Shown: one piece after another, positions 1 through 12,600 of the stretch | Layout of the letters: each line of letters begins with the position of its first letter | Position numbering within the stretch: the first letter of the stretch is position 1 | Origin: Elephas maximus indicus | Taxonomy: Eukaryota; Chordata; Mammalia; Proboscidea; Elephantidae | Assembly (NCBI RefSeq): GCF_024166365.1 | Contig: NC_064835.1 | Coordinates: forward strand, 61,670,607 to 61,734,606 | Direction: 5' to 3' | Length of the DNA: 64,000 nt | The notes under the pieces: generated by a model | What the model was told of the DNA's origin: nothing | Databases searched by the model: none | What the model saw: only the letters and a program-made list of their open reading frames with translations | Program-made: the position numbers and the translations under genes

Positions 1-592
1 GACCAGATTTACTGGTCTGAGACTAGAGGAACCCCTGAGAATATAGAACCCCTGAGAATATAGACTAGAGGAACCCCTGACACTTGACTAACCCGGAACT
101 AAAGCCTCTTTCAAAGTACACCTTTCAGCCAAACATTAGATCAAACCCAAAACAGCCCAAACTTGTTGCCACCGAGTCAATTCCAACTCATAACGACCCT
201 ATAGGTCAAAGCAGAACTGCCCCATAGGGTTTCCAAGGAGCTAACCTTTTGGTTAGCAGTCGAACACTTAACTGCTGTGCCACCAGGGCTTCGAAAGATT
301 AGACAGGCCTATAAAACAAACAATAACACACGTGAGGAACGTGCCCTAGTTCAATCAAGTGTATGAGACCAAATGGGTAACACCTGCCCCAAAGCAAAGA
401 CAAGAAGGCAGGAAGGGACAGGAAATCTGGACAAATGGTCACAGAGAACTCGGGGTAGAAAGGGAAAGGGTGAGAGTGCTGACACATTTTAGGGATTGCA
501 ACCAATGTCACAAAACAATCTGTGCATAAATTTTTGAACGAGGAACTAATTTGCACTGTAAACTTTTGCCTAAAACACAATGAAAAAAAAAA
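1..592 (+). mobile_element. L1 3'-end fragment, cut by the window edge
   Basis: The stretch aligns by eye with the L1 tail at 7480-7869: shared pieces are cctttcagccaaac, gcaggaagg and tttgc.ctgtaaact, ending at a poly(A) near 580. A SINE on the other strand interrupts it at 156-292. The first 80 bases carry a short tandem duplication. Confidence 0.7.
156..292 (-). repeat. AfroSINE, short form
   Basis: Complement shows gccctggtggcacagcagtt-like head and the ctatggggcagttctgc body. L1 sequence continues on both sides. Confidence 0.85.
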
Positions 593-712
593 AAAGTTAA
601 AGCAAAAGAAAGTGATCTCTCTTAAATGTCCCCTAAAGGAAGTATTTCCTGATTTTATTTTTAATAAAAATAGTATTTACTGATTTTGTTCTTTAAAAAT
701 TCTATCATTTAC

Positions 713-838
713 CTTCGAAATCCACATCTCCAACCAACTTGGGTTTGGCAGTTATGGGATCTTGAACTCTGTTTATTCCCACATCGATGACAGCTGCTCC
801 TTCCTTAATCATATCTGCTGTAATCAGATTTGGAATGC
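713..838 (-). CDS. MTHFD2: MTHFD2 coding exon 7
   Basis: This 126-base exon runs from acceptor ctatttctag to donor GAAG|gtaaat. It encodes [20 protein letters not shown] through [10 protein letters not shown]. Phase 1 at both ends. The last coding exon should follow below base 1 and is not in the window. Confidence 0.96.
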
Positions 839-3800
839 CTAGAAATAGGGAGATAAGAATGACCAATTTATGAAGCACTGAATTTAGATTGTTGTCTAAT
901 TTTAATTTCAACAGACCTGGCAGACTCGTTAACATTTTATAAAAACTTACAAACTTTATATAGTAAGTAAAGGAGCCCTGGTGGTGCAGTGGTTAAGAGC
1001 TCAGCTGCTAACCAAAAGGTCAGCAGTTTGAATTCACCAGCCACTCTGTGGAAACCCTATAGGGATGTTCTATTCTGTCTTATATGGTCACTATGAGTCA
1101 AAATTGACTTGACGGCAATGGGTTTGTTTGTTTTTTTTTTAGTAATAAACAGAGATATTTTGAAACTTGAGAAACAACATTCATTCTTCCAGACTATGGT
1201 GGAATACTGGAAACCAGTATTCCAGCCACAGCTACAGCCTCACCTAGGGGTTTGAGGAATGGAGTAGCAGCCAGGCAGGCATGCTCTGGACTACAACAGG
1301 TAAAGGGTGCATCTTCAACCTTCTGAAGGGAAGTCCTTCTGTCCCCCTCCTTGTGTTCTCACCTGCAGCGGACACCACAATATCTGCAAGAATTGTATGT
1401 TGCTTTAACTGCTCTTTGGGAGTGTATCGATGAGATATTGTAACAGTGGCATCGCCTGTGAAGGAAAAACAGGTGTCCTGATTTCTGAACCAAAGCTGCG
1501 ATTGTTTGTTCAGTCACATCACACACACACATACACCTCAAACCTACCCTTTTAAATAGTTCAAAAATGTTACTTTTTTTTTTTTTTTCCCAGTTGCCTT
1601 GACTCTGAGCATCTTAGGTCTCAATCATGCCACTGCAGAAATTCAACATCTCTGAAAAATAGCTGGCTTAATGCCTGCACCATATTTTCCAGACAGCTAA
1701 TTGTTATTTGCTCTTTTTAGATTAATACTAGATTTTTTTTTTGTAATTTTAACCCATTAGTCCTAGCTCTATCCTTTGAAGTTGTATGTGATTAGATTTC
1801 TTCCTTATCCTAGTTAACAGCCTTTCTAGATTTTACCTTTTCTAAGTAAAATACCACAAGAACTACTCAAGGTTTGGAAAAAAAAAAAAAAGTATGCTGC
1901 AAGATATTACCTGGAAATAAAGTTTTGCCATTATTTCTGATATAATCACGTAAGATCATAATCACATGTCATGACATTGATTTACAAGGCTTTTCCCCAA
2001 ACTATTCAACAGAACTTGATACAATGACACATTACATTCGTATCAATTTAAGCCTTTGCAATGGTCTGATTGTTTCCTACCAAATGACACAGAATGTAAA
2101 ACTATCTTTGAATAAGAACTGCTTCTCAGCTCTATCAAAGCCACAACTGAAAATTTCTAAATGCAAGTCTATCTAGGTCATCATATAAGACTACAGGAAA
2201 ATTCTAATTTCTGTAAGTATGCTCATACCCAAACTCAAATTTCTATGAGGTACATTCATTTCTGGACTAATTCCATAATAAATAACTCCCTGGTGACACT
2301 GAGTACAGCTTCTCAGGCAAAGGTTATTCCCCAAAGACCTGTTCCACGCACAGTTAATACTCTGAAACCCTGAGGTTCTCACAGGAGGGAGAAGAGGACA
2401 AGCTGTACCACCCATTCCTTTACCTCCAGGACGTTCATGAGCCCCATCTGTGTGGAGTAACATTGCGATAGGCATTCCAACATTTTTTGACCTTCCAGCC
2501 ACAACCACATTCTTCCCTAGGGTTGGAATTCCTAAGAAAATAATATATACTAGCATTAAAACTAGTGCCAGACTGTCTTAGAACGAGCACCAAAGGAAAA
2601 GGAAGTCAGATGGCCTTCATTTTGATAATGAAGGAAGTCACCAAGCTTATTGCCTCATCAGCCAACTGGAGCTATCACTTGCTACACATACCAGTCACCA
2701 GTTGGCCTCCAGTCAATTCCACTCATGGTGGCCCCATGTTTGTGAGAGAAGAACTGCACTCCATAGGGTTTTCAAGGCTGTAACCTTTCAGAAGCAGACT
2801 GCCAGGCCTTTTTCCAAGGTGTCCCTGGGCGGGTTTAAACTGCCAACTTTTTGGTTAACAGCTGAGTGTTTCACAGTCTGCACCACCCAGGGACTCCTCT
2901 TGCTACACAGAGTGAAGGTTAAAAGAAAAAAGAAGATGCATCCTGTAAACTACAAAATGTTACATGAATGCACTATCACCACTATTAAGTCTTCAGTTTC
3001 CTTCACTGAGGCTTCTAGACTAGGCAAAAATAGTCATGGGAAATTGTTAAGAGTGGTTACCTCTGGGGGTTAGGACTAGAGGTTGTGGGGGGAGGGTATC
3101 CACTCTTAGGAACTATATGAATTTTTACCATTTCCAAGAATTTTTATAAGACTAACACAGCCATACCAGTATGAGATATACCTACCGGTTCGCTTAATTA
3201 TTTCCCACACACCCCAGGGGGTAGCGGGTAACATGGAATACTGGTCCAAACACATTCGCCCCACATTAATTACATGAAAGCCATCAACATCCTTTTCTGG
3301 AGAAACGGCATTGCAGACCTTCCTCTCATCGATGTGCTCTGAAAAAGAAATCAGGGCAACGGCCTTGATGCGCCGTTACATAGTTAGCACAGCTAGACTC
3401 CAGCTTACCTGGTTTCTCACGCAAACCCATTTCCCTCCATGATTTACTTCTCCATCTGCACCGACGGGGCTCACTTCAAGCCAAACCAAACACCAATAGC
3501 AAAGCCAATATCCTCTATACAACTGCTTCCCTCCCTGTCCTTTGAATCAAGATCTCAAGTTAAAAATTAAGGAATGACTGGTCATCTGAGCAAGTCTGGC
3601 CCTTATCTAATCGAATATTCACTCTCTTGGTTTACCTCCCCTTTTAAGTCAAATCCTCCGTAAGAGGCAGGTTTATAAAGTAACAAGCCTCCCTACTCCT
3701 CAGGAATCATTGTAAAAGATGGAGCTCAAAACTCACCCGGAAGAGGAAGCTGAACAAGGAGGCCATCTACTTTGTCATTATTGTTTAGTTTACTGATTAA

Positions 3801-6602
3801 ATTCAACAGCTCTTCCTCTGAAATCGAAGCTGGTTTCAAAATTGTTTCACTGGTGATTCCTATTATGAGAAAATCTCAAGATTAAAAAAAAAGCTTAGGC
3901 ACTGAATGAGCTCTACCGTTTTGCCCGCCATGTTCCTCCACCAGAGGTTTTTCACCATCACACGCACCCTGGCAGCTGAGCTGGCTCACAAGGAACGTAG
4001 ACAGGTAACTTCACAAATACATACATTAGCAAATACTGGCTCACCACTTTATTTACAATACTCCATGTAATCATGAACCTTGTTTTACAGACAAGGAGAC
4101 TGTGTCTTAGAGAGGTTAAATAACAAGGCAGTTAGTGACAAAGTCAGAATATCAAACCCAGATCTTTCAGGTTCCCAAGTCCATGCCTTCTAATACACCA
4201 TGCTACCTCCCAATGTCTTAAAAATCATACCTTGCTATTTCCTGGATTTGTCTAAAGGTTTTTCCAATTAAAATGGCAAGAGATCTCTATTCTCAGTGAT
4301 AAAGAACAGCACATACCAAGAGCTCACTGGCCCAGTAACTCTCAGCCCTGCCAAGCCGGTGGTTTCACAGCCCTTCGGGGCAGAAGGGCATTTGGCATTG
4401 ACACTGACCCCTGAGGAGTGGGCAGAGGCACAACTGAGCCCACTCACCTCTTAGCTGTAGTCACACAGTAGTCCAGTACAGCAAGACCCAGAACACAAGC
4501 CTCCCATCACCCAGACCCACTCCTTCTGCATTAAAAAATCCAACTACTTTTTTCTGTTTAATTTTATTTTTGGTGAAAATATACACAGTAAAACCAACTC
4601 CCACTCCAGTTTCTAGACATAATGATCAGTGACAGTGGTTTCACTTTTACATTGTGTCAACACCCTCAGTATTTCTGTTCTAGTTGTTTCACTTCCACTT
4701 ACTTGATCTCCCTGCCCCCTAAGCTTTTCATCTATGCTTTAAAATAGCTGTTGACCCGTTGGTCGTATACAATTCTTTTCAAAACAGGATACTCAACGAT
4801 AACAATCTTTATTCTTTGGGCTAACCTGTTACTTAGTTTACAGGTGACTCCAGGGGATAGTTTTAATTCAAGGTCTGAAGAGCAACTCAGGGCCATAGTC
4901 TTGGGGATTCCTCCAATCTCAACAGGTCCAGACCAAAAAAAACCCAAACCCATTGCTGTTCAGTTGATTCTGACTCATAGAGACCCTACCGGACAGAGTA
5001 GAACTGCCCCATAGTGTTTCCAAGGTTGTAATCTTTACGGAAGCAGACTGCCACATTTTTCTCCTGCAGAGTGGCTGGTAGGTTTGAACTGCCGACCTTT
5101 CTATTAGCAGCCAAGAACTTTAACCACCAGATTCCACTTGATAGGTCCAGTAAGTCTAAATTCTTTAAGAATTTTAAGTTCTATTCTATATTTTTCTCCC
5201 TTTTTATCAGGACTGATCTACTGTGTTCTGTTCAGCAGTGGTAGCCAGGCACCACCTAGTTCCTCTGGTCTCAAAGCGGAGGAGGCAGTGGTTCACGCAG
5301 ACAATTACTCCTGTAGACCCATTCTTTTCTGATTCTTGACTTTCCATCTTTCTCTTTTGTTGCAGACAAAGAAGGACCAGTAGTTGTATCTTAGGAAAAA
5401 TCTGACTACTTCTAAATTATGTGATTTAACTGGCTTTGGATCAAATCGGTGAAGCAATCAAAAGCCATTTCCCAGAAGGCAGAGTCATTTCCTTCAAATC
5501 TATGACTGAAGGGTGTTCTGTGCCATATTACTGAGGTCTCCACAAACTTCCCCTCCAATGCCCCATTGCCTTAAACTGTAAACGCCCAAACACCTCCATC
5601 AGCGACTCTCACTATTGCTCAAGGAAAGGAAATGAAAAATGTGGTCACGGTCATCTGTCAACTGATAAGACTAAGAAAAGAATTTAGCTTATACTTCAGA
5701 AGACACCAAGAATACTGGTCACATTCCTCCTGCCCTAGCCTACCAGCCTCCTCAATAGATACAGCCGGATTTCTTTATGAAGAAGTTTTTTTTTTTTTTT
5801 TTTTTTTGCATTTAAGTCAATTTTTTTTTTAATTGTGCTTTAGGTGAAAGTTTACAGAGCAAATTAGTTTCTCATTACGCAATTCACACTCTATGACAGT
5901 TTTGAATACAGTTGAATTACATTAGTCTCTTCTGCTTGTGTTTTCCAATCAGTAAAAAGAACAATAGGTTATAACGGAATTTGTCTGAAAGTAACCTCAA
6001 CTGAACAGCCATCGGGGTTTGAGAGCGCCACGTACCCACATCTGCAGCAGCCTTGGTTTTGTTGAGGACGTAGGAATGACTTGCAGGATTCTCTCCCACC
6101 AAAACCACGCTCAGGTATGGCCGTTTGTTGCCCGATGCCACCCACTGTTCCACCTCCTGCCGCACTTCTTGCTTAATCTCCTGGGCAAGTTTCTTTCCAG
6201 AAATGACAATAGCTTCACCTCTACAAAAGGCAACAGAGTCACAAATCCCAGTAGCATGAGCTTTTGTCAAAAGTAAAGACCAGACTATTAAAAAAAAAAA
6301 AAAAATTGTTATTAAACACCCAAAATTCAAAGTTTAGATTAAAACACATGGTGCCTAATCTGAGGGACAACTGAAATCTAAAGGACAGATTCAAAATGGT
6401 AAAGTTGTGTTTGGCTACATGATTAGAAGGAGAACGTTGACTGAAATAGTACCATTAATCTGAAGCTCAGAGAATTTAAGTAAATGAAAACTAGTGCACG
6501 GCCAAGCTGGGTCTCAGATCCAGATCTGCCCTAGTCCAAAGCCCAGGCTCTTAACCACTACACCATTCTGCCCCGTGATTACTGCCAAGCTGACAGGCAA
6601 AC

Positions 6603-6641
<39 letters not shown>

Positions 6642-9600
6642 CTTCATTGTTTTAATTTGTATTTTTTTTGACCCCTTAGAAGCCCTGGTGACACAGTGGT
6701 TAAATGCTTGGCTGCTAATCGAAAGATCTGCACTTCAAACCAACCAGCTGCTCTAAAGGAGAAAGATGTGGCAAACTACTCAGGAAATGATTACAGCCTT
6801 GGAGCAGCAGAAGACACTGAGAGGTACACAAGAATAAAAGACGACCACGGTAAGTACTATAACATAATCCTGCAACAACAGTAATAACAAACAATAATTT
6901 ATGACTGGATACATAGGTAGATACGTACACTAAGTGTGGGAGTGCGCATGGGAGTACACCCAAGTGCATATAGAGGCCTGGCTGTGGCTATTTATACACA
7001 CATGTTTGTATGTGCAGTATATATATATTCACATATATATAATAGAGCACAAAGGGGGTACAGTCCCGGAAACATCCCAGACATTAACAAACACTTCTCA
7101 GGACTGAGTTACTGGGCTTGAAGGCTAAGGACCATAGTCTTGGGGGACATCTAGGTCAAGTAGCATGACATAGTTCATAAAGACAACATACTACATCCTA
7201 CTTTGGTGAGTACCATCTGGGGTCTTAAAAGCTTGCAAGCAGCCATCTAAGATATAACAATCGGTCTCTGTCCACATGTAGCAAAGGAAAGTGAAGAAAA
7301 CCAAAGACTCAAGGATAAAATTAGTCCAAGGAACTAATGGACCACATGAACCACAGCCTCTACTAGCCTGAGACCAGAAGAACCAGATGGTGCCCAGCTA
7401 CCACTACCATCTACTCTGACCAGGATCACTATAGAAGGTCCCAGTTAGAATGGGGGGGGGGGCGGAATTCAAATTCACAAAGAAGACCAGAATTATTGGT
7501 CTGAGAGAGACTGGAGGAGCCCCCCAGACTATGGCCCTTAGATACCCTTCCAACTTGGAAATGATCCCATTCCCGAAGATCACCTTTCAGCCAAACAATA
7601 ATAAGCTCATAACACCTGTGAGGAAAGTGTTCCTTAGAACAATCATCTATATGAGATCAAAAGGGTGACATCTCCCCGAAAGCAAAGAGCAGAAGGCAGG
7701 AAGGAGCAGGAAAACCAGACAAATGGAAATGGGGAACTTGGGTGATAGTGGGGAGAGTGCTGACACAGTACGAGGACTGCAACCAACGTCACAGAACAAT
7801 CTGTGTATAAACTACTGAATGGGAAACTAATTTGCTCTGTAAACCTTCACCTAAAGCACACACAAAAAAGATTACAGCCTTGGAAACCCTACGTGGCAGT
7901 TCTACCCTGACCTACAGGGCTGCTATGAGCCGGAATCGACTCGACCTCAACAGCAATGGGTTTGAGTTTGACCCCTTGCCACCACAAGTTTCAACAGTTT
8001 TTCCTAGATGCTTACACACTATTTGTAGTTTGTGTTTTGTGCCCAGTCACGTTACAAACCAATTCTTAGTCGATTATCTTTTAAGTTTTATGGTACTTTT
8101 AAATGTGTACACTGTTTTGTGTAGTTAAACCAATAAACAATACACTGGACAGGTCAAACCTCAAAATGCCTACCATTTCCCACAGCCAAGACTATCCTGG
8201 TAAGGGTGGGGGGAGGGAGGAGACTAGATGAGGGTCCTTCTCTTAAATGATATGTGTGCTCTACGCCAGGACCCCACTGCCCCCCCCCCCGCCCCAGCAC
8301 ACACAGCTGACGGAGCAGGAGTGAGGATCTGGCCAACAGCAACAATTTCTAGGCTGGCCAGCGGTCCAGCTGGTGCAGAACTGAGCCCAAAGGGAACAGA
8401 GGTGGTTAGCTGGACCAGTAAGGGCTTCTTTCTGAGAGAGTTCAAACTAAAACCTCAGGGGGCAGAGACAAAGGACGGCAACCACACTAATGGGAGACAA
8501 TCAGAGGAAGGGTCAGAAGACTGTTGCCGGGCGTGGGGCAATGAGGAAAGTGAAACCTAGTTCTGGTCTGTAAACAGCTGCCAGGAGAACTGCTTAGGAG
8601 GCCCTTCCTGTGTTTGCGTGCCAGAAGGCCCAAATGTGAAAGACTCCTAGTGTCTTTATTTCTTCACACATCCTTTGAATAAAGCGCCATTTACTTAAAG
8701 TAAGATAAGCATCTGTTCCTTAGGCAAAAAGATCCCACCAAAAACAAGTCTTTACCTTTAGGTTTCTGCCCCAGGTGTCATATAAGGACTTTTCCAACCT
8801 CCAACACCAATGAAACATCAATTTCCCCTTACAGCACGTATTTAATTCTCAGGGATAACATCAAGGTACTGGGTATCTTGTATGGTCAGATAGGATTAAT
8901 TGTCAAAACCATTAAACTGGTTGCCATGGAGCTCATTCTGACTCATGGCAATGCCAAGTATGTCAGAGTAGAACTGTGCTCCACAAGGTTTTCAATCACT
9001 GATTTTTCAGAAGATCACCAGGCCTTTCTTCCAAGGCACCTCTGAGTGGCCTCAAACTGCCAACTTTTTCTTTAGCAGCCTAGCACACAAACCGTTTGCA
9101 CCACTCAGAGTCTCCAATTAACTCTCAAGACCACTGTTAGCTAAAATAGAATTTTAAAGCTTTAAAAACCCATCTTTAAACCTCCTTTTCACTTGCATTA
9201 TCATTAAATACCTACTTTAAACCAAATCTCAATATTTTAGATATAATACAGTAATTTTCTATCTAAAAACCAAACTTGTTGCCGTCGAGTTGATTTTGAC
9301 TCATAACGACCCTACAGGAGCACAACTGCCTTCTGTTAATCTGTATTTGTATCTTGTGAGGTATCAAGGTCTCATAATTTTATAGCAAACCAAATACTTT
9401 TGCCAAGGTTTTATGGAATGATTCTAGCGTGGCACAAAATATATTATAGCATTTAATATATATCCATGGTATATTAAGGAAATGAAAACATATTAGTATT
9501 TACGAAACCATTTCAGAATTAGAGTGGTAGGAGACATCACTAAAAGGGCTTTGGTGATACAAACACCGCTGACAACATTTCTGATCTATATTAGTACCAG

Positions 9601-12600
9601 GAACATCGCCTCAGGCCAGAAATACATTCCAAACCCTGGGATAGTGTAGAGGAAAAGACTACTTAAAAAGGACAGTCATTTGAACACTGTGTTCTTTTAA
9701 GAACTATCTATATGGGATCAAGTTGACAATAGCAAATCAAAAGATTACATAGGAAACTTAGGGGACAGTTAGTTTATGTTAATGGGGAAGAACAATTTGG
9801 AAAAAGGGGGTGAGAATGGCTGCACAACTTGGAGAATATAATCAGTGTCACTAAATTGTACATGCAGAAATTGTTGAACTGGTGTATGTTCTGCTGTGTA
9901 TATTCACAACAACAACAAAAAAATAGTTTTAAAAAAGATAGTCATTTATATTGAATGAAATAATATATATAAAGTGCCAGCCACACGTTTAATAAAGATT
10001 GATTTTCTACTCTCTTGGTTACAGTCATACACACACACACATCCGTAATTTACAATAGATAATATTTGAGGAAACCCTGGTGGCGTAGTGGTTAAGTGCT
10101 ACAGCTACTAATCAAAGGGTCGGCAGTTCGAATCTGCCAGGTGCTCCTTGGAAACTCTATGGGGCAGTTCTACTCTGTCCTATAGAGTCGCTATGAGTCA
10201 GAATTGACTCGACGGCACTGGGTTTTTTTGGGTTTAACCATATCTACTGTGTATTAAATGTGTGTATATGTATATTGTTTGTGTGTGTATGTGTATATAT
10301 ATATATATATAGTAGCCCTGGTGGCACTGTGGTTAACAGCTTGCCTGCTAACCAAGAAGTCGGCAGTTCAAATCTACCAGCTACTCCTTGGAAACCCTAT
10401 GGGGCAGTTCTACTCCTACTGGGTGGCTATGAGTCGAAATCGACAGCGATGGGTTTATAGGCAGTCCCCGGATTAAGAATGAGTTCCGAATTCTGTTCCT
10501 ATGCATCTGTCTTTAAACTGAATTTGTACCTAAGACACTAAACAGTTAGCTACAGTTCGTACATGGTTCCTATGTATCTAAGTTAGTCAAATGTTTTTCT
10601 TAGTATATGGTATATAGTGTAACTCTTGGATGCATTAAATGCATCAAAGAAACACTTCCAGATACAATAAAACATTTTTAACATAATACGGTAATAATAA
10701 TAACATTTTGATGTGTGTTGCCAAGTAATATCAGTTTGTTATTATGAGCCATTGTATATACCTCCAGTTTTTAATATAATAGGCTTTACGGGGCTTGGTT
10801 CTTAACTATGGGTTGTATGTAAGTAGGACGTTTGTAACCAGGGGACTGCCTGTATATAAAAAAATAATCAGTGAGATGGGCTCCGCTTGCACTTCATTCT
10901 GAAGGCAAAATACTTAGAGAAAATGGTGGCAGCACATTTGGGCTAAAAATGCTATAGGACACAGGCTTCTGGGAGAACCCAGTGTTCCAAGTCCCAGTCC
11001 TTAGCTTCCAAAGGCAGGTTCTAGATGTTATGCCAATTTGCTTTAAAAAAAAAAAACTGTCAAAGAGCAACAAGAACAAAGCCACAATGTACTGACAATC
11101 CTTCATATTATTTAGCCCTCCTCTGCTTCCCACAACTCCGCAAAAAGTGAAACAGCCTAGGGAACGTGTCATTACCTAGCTCCTCTCTTTGCCAAGGGGC
11201 AGATAAAGTAACTGCCGCCCAGTGTAAACAGGAAAAGGAGATTCAGCTCAGTCCCACAGGGAATGCAAAAAGTGTAACTATATTAGCTAGCATTTATTTA
11301 GGAACTGAATGCTGTCACAGATGTGTTTTAAATTTTTTCTATTAAAATAATGAATCAACAGACTAGAAAGAAGAGGATTGTTTAATAAATTCAGAATGAA
11401 AAATCAGTAGCATCTTCACTTTCCTCCTAATTTAATAGCTTACATTACTATAATTTTCCATGAAAAATTAATATGAGGCATTTTACAATTCATGACCAAG
11501 TTATTTTGAGAAGAGTTCTAACTATTGTTACCTACCGAGTACTTGTCTTGGTCATCTAATGCTGCTATAATAGAAATACCACAAGAGGATGGCTTTAACA
11601 AAGAGAAATTTATTTTCTCGCAGTCTAGTAGGTTACAAGTCCAAATTCAGGGTGTCAGCTCCAGGGGAAGGCTTTCTCTCTGTCGGCTCTAGAGGGAGAT
11701 TCATTGTCATAAATCTTCCCATGGTCAAGGAGTTTCTCAGGCACAGGGACCCCAGGTCCAAAGGATCTGCTCTGCCCTCAGTGCTGCTTTCTTGGTGGTA
11801 GGAGGTCCCACTCTCCGCTAGCTTCCCTTTCATCTCTTGAGAGAAAAAGGTGGTGCAGGCCCCAGCCCAGAGAAACTCCCTTTACACTGGATCAGTGATG
11901 TGACCTGGTAAGGGTGTTACAATCCCACCTTAATCCTCTTTAACATAAAATCACAATCATAAAATGGAGGACAACCACAGAATACTGGGAATCATGGCCT
12001 AACCAAATTGACACATATTTTGGGGGGGCACAATTCAACCCAGGACAGTACTGGAACCAGGATTGAGTGAAGAATGACACAAAGGGAGATGAAACTAATA
12101 TCTATTAAACACTAGGTATTTTCGCCATGAGTCAGAATCGACTTGATGGTAATTGGTTATTTTGCCAAGGGATTTACATACATTATTCTTACAATCACTT
12201 TGGAGCTATTATAATAATCCTGTTATATAGAAAGGTGTATCTGGATGGTGTAAACAGTTAACACGCTCAGCTGCTAACTGAAAGGTTGGAGTACACCCAG
12301 AGGCACTTCAGAAGAAAAGCCTGGCAATCTACTTCCAAAAAATCAGCCACTGAAAACCCTGTGAAGCACAAGTCTACTCTGACATACATGGGGTCACCAC
12401 AAGTTGAAGTCAACCCAATGGCAATTGGTTTGGTTATATTAAACCAAAAAAGACCAAACCCATGGCCGTAGAGTTGATTTCCAACTCATAGCGACCCTAT
12501 AGGACAGAGTAGAACAGCCCCACAGGGTTTCCAAAGAGTGGCTGGTGGAGTTGAACTGCCGACCTTTTGGTTAGCAGTCAAAAGCTTAACCACTGCACCA

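Noticed and set aside
5917-6330. 137-codon minus frame containing an MTHFD2 segment, as a stand-alone gene
   Set aside because: Only 6220-6036 is coding. The rest reads through the acceptor and donor into intron.
10071-10150. tRNA gene, because A-box and B-box motifs are present
   Set aside because: This is the tRNA-derived head of a SINE repeated about 45 times. It does not fold as an intact tRNA and continues into the SINE body.
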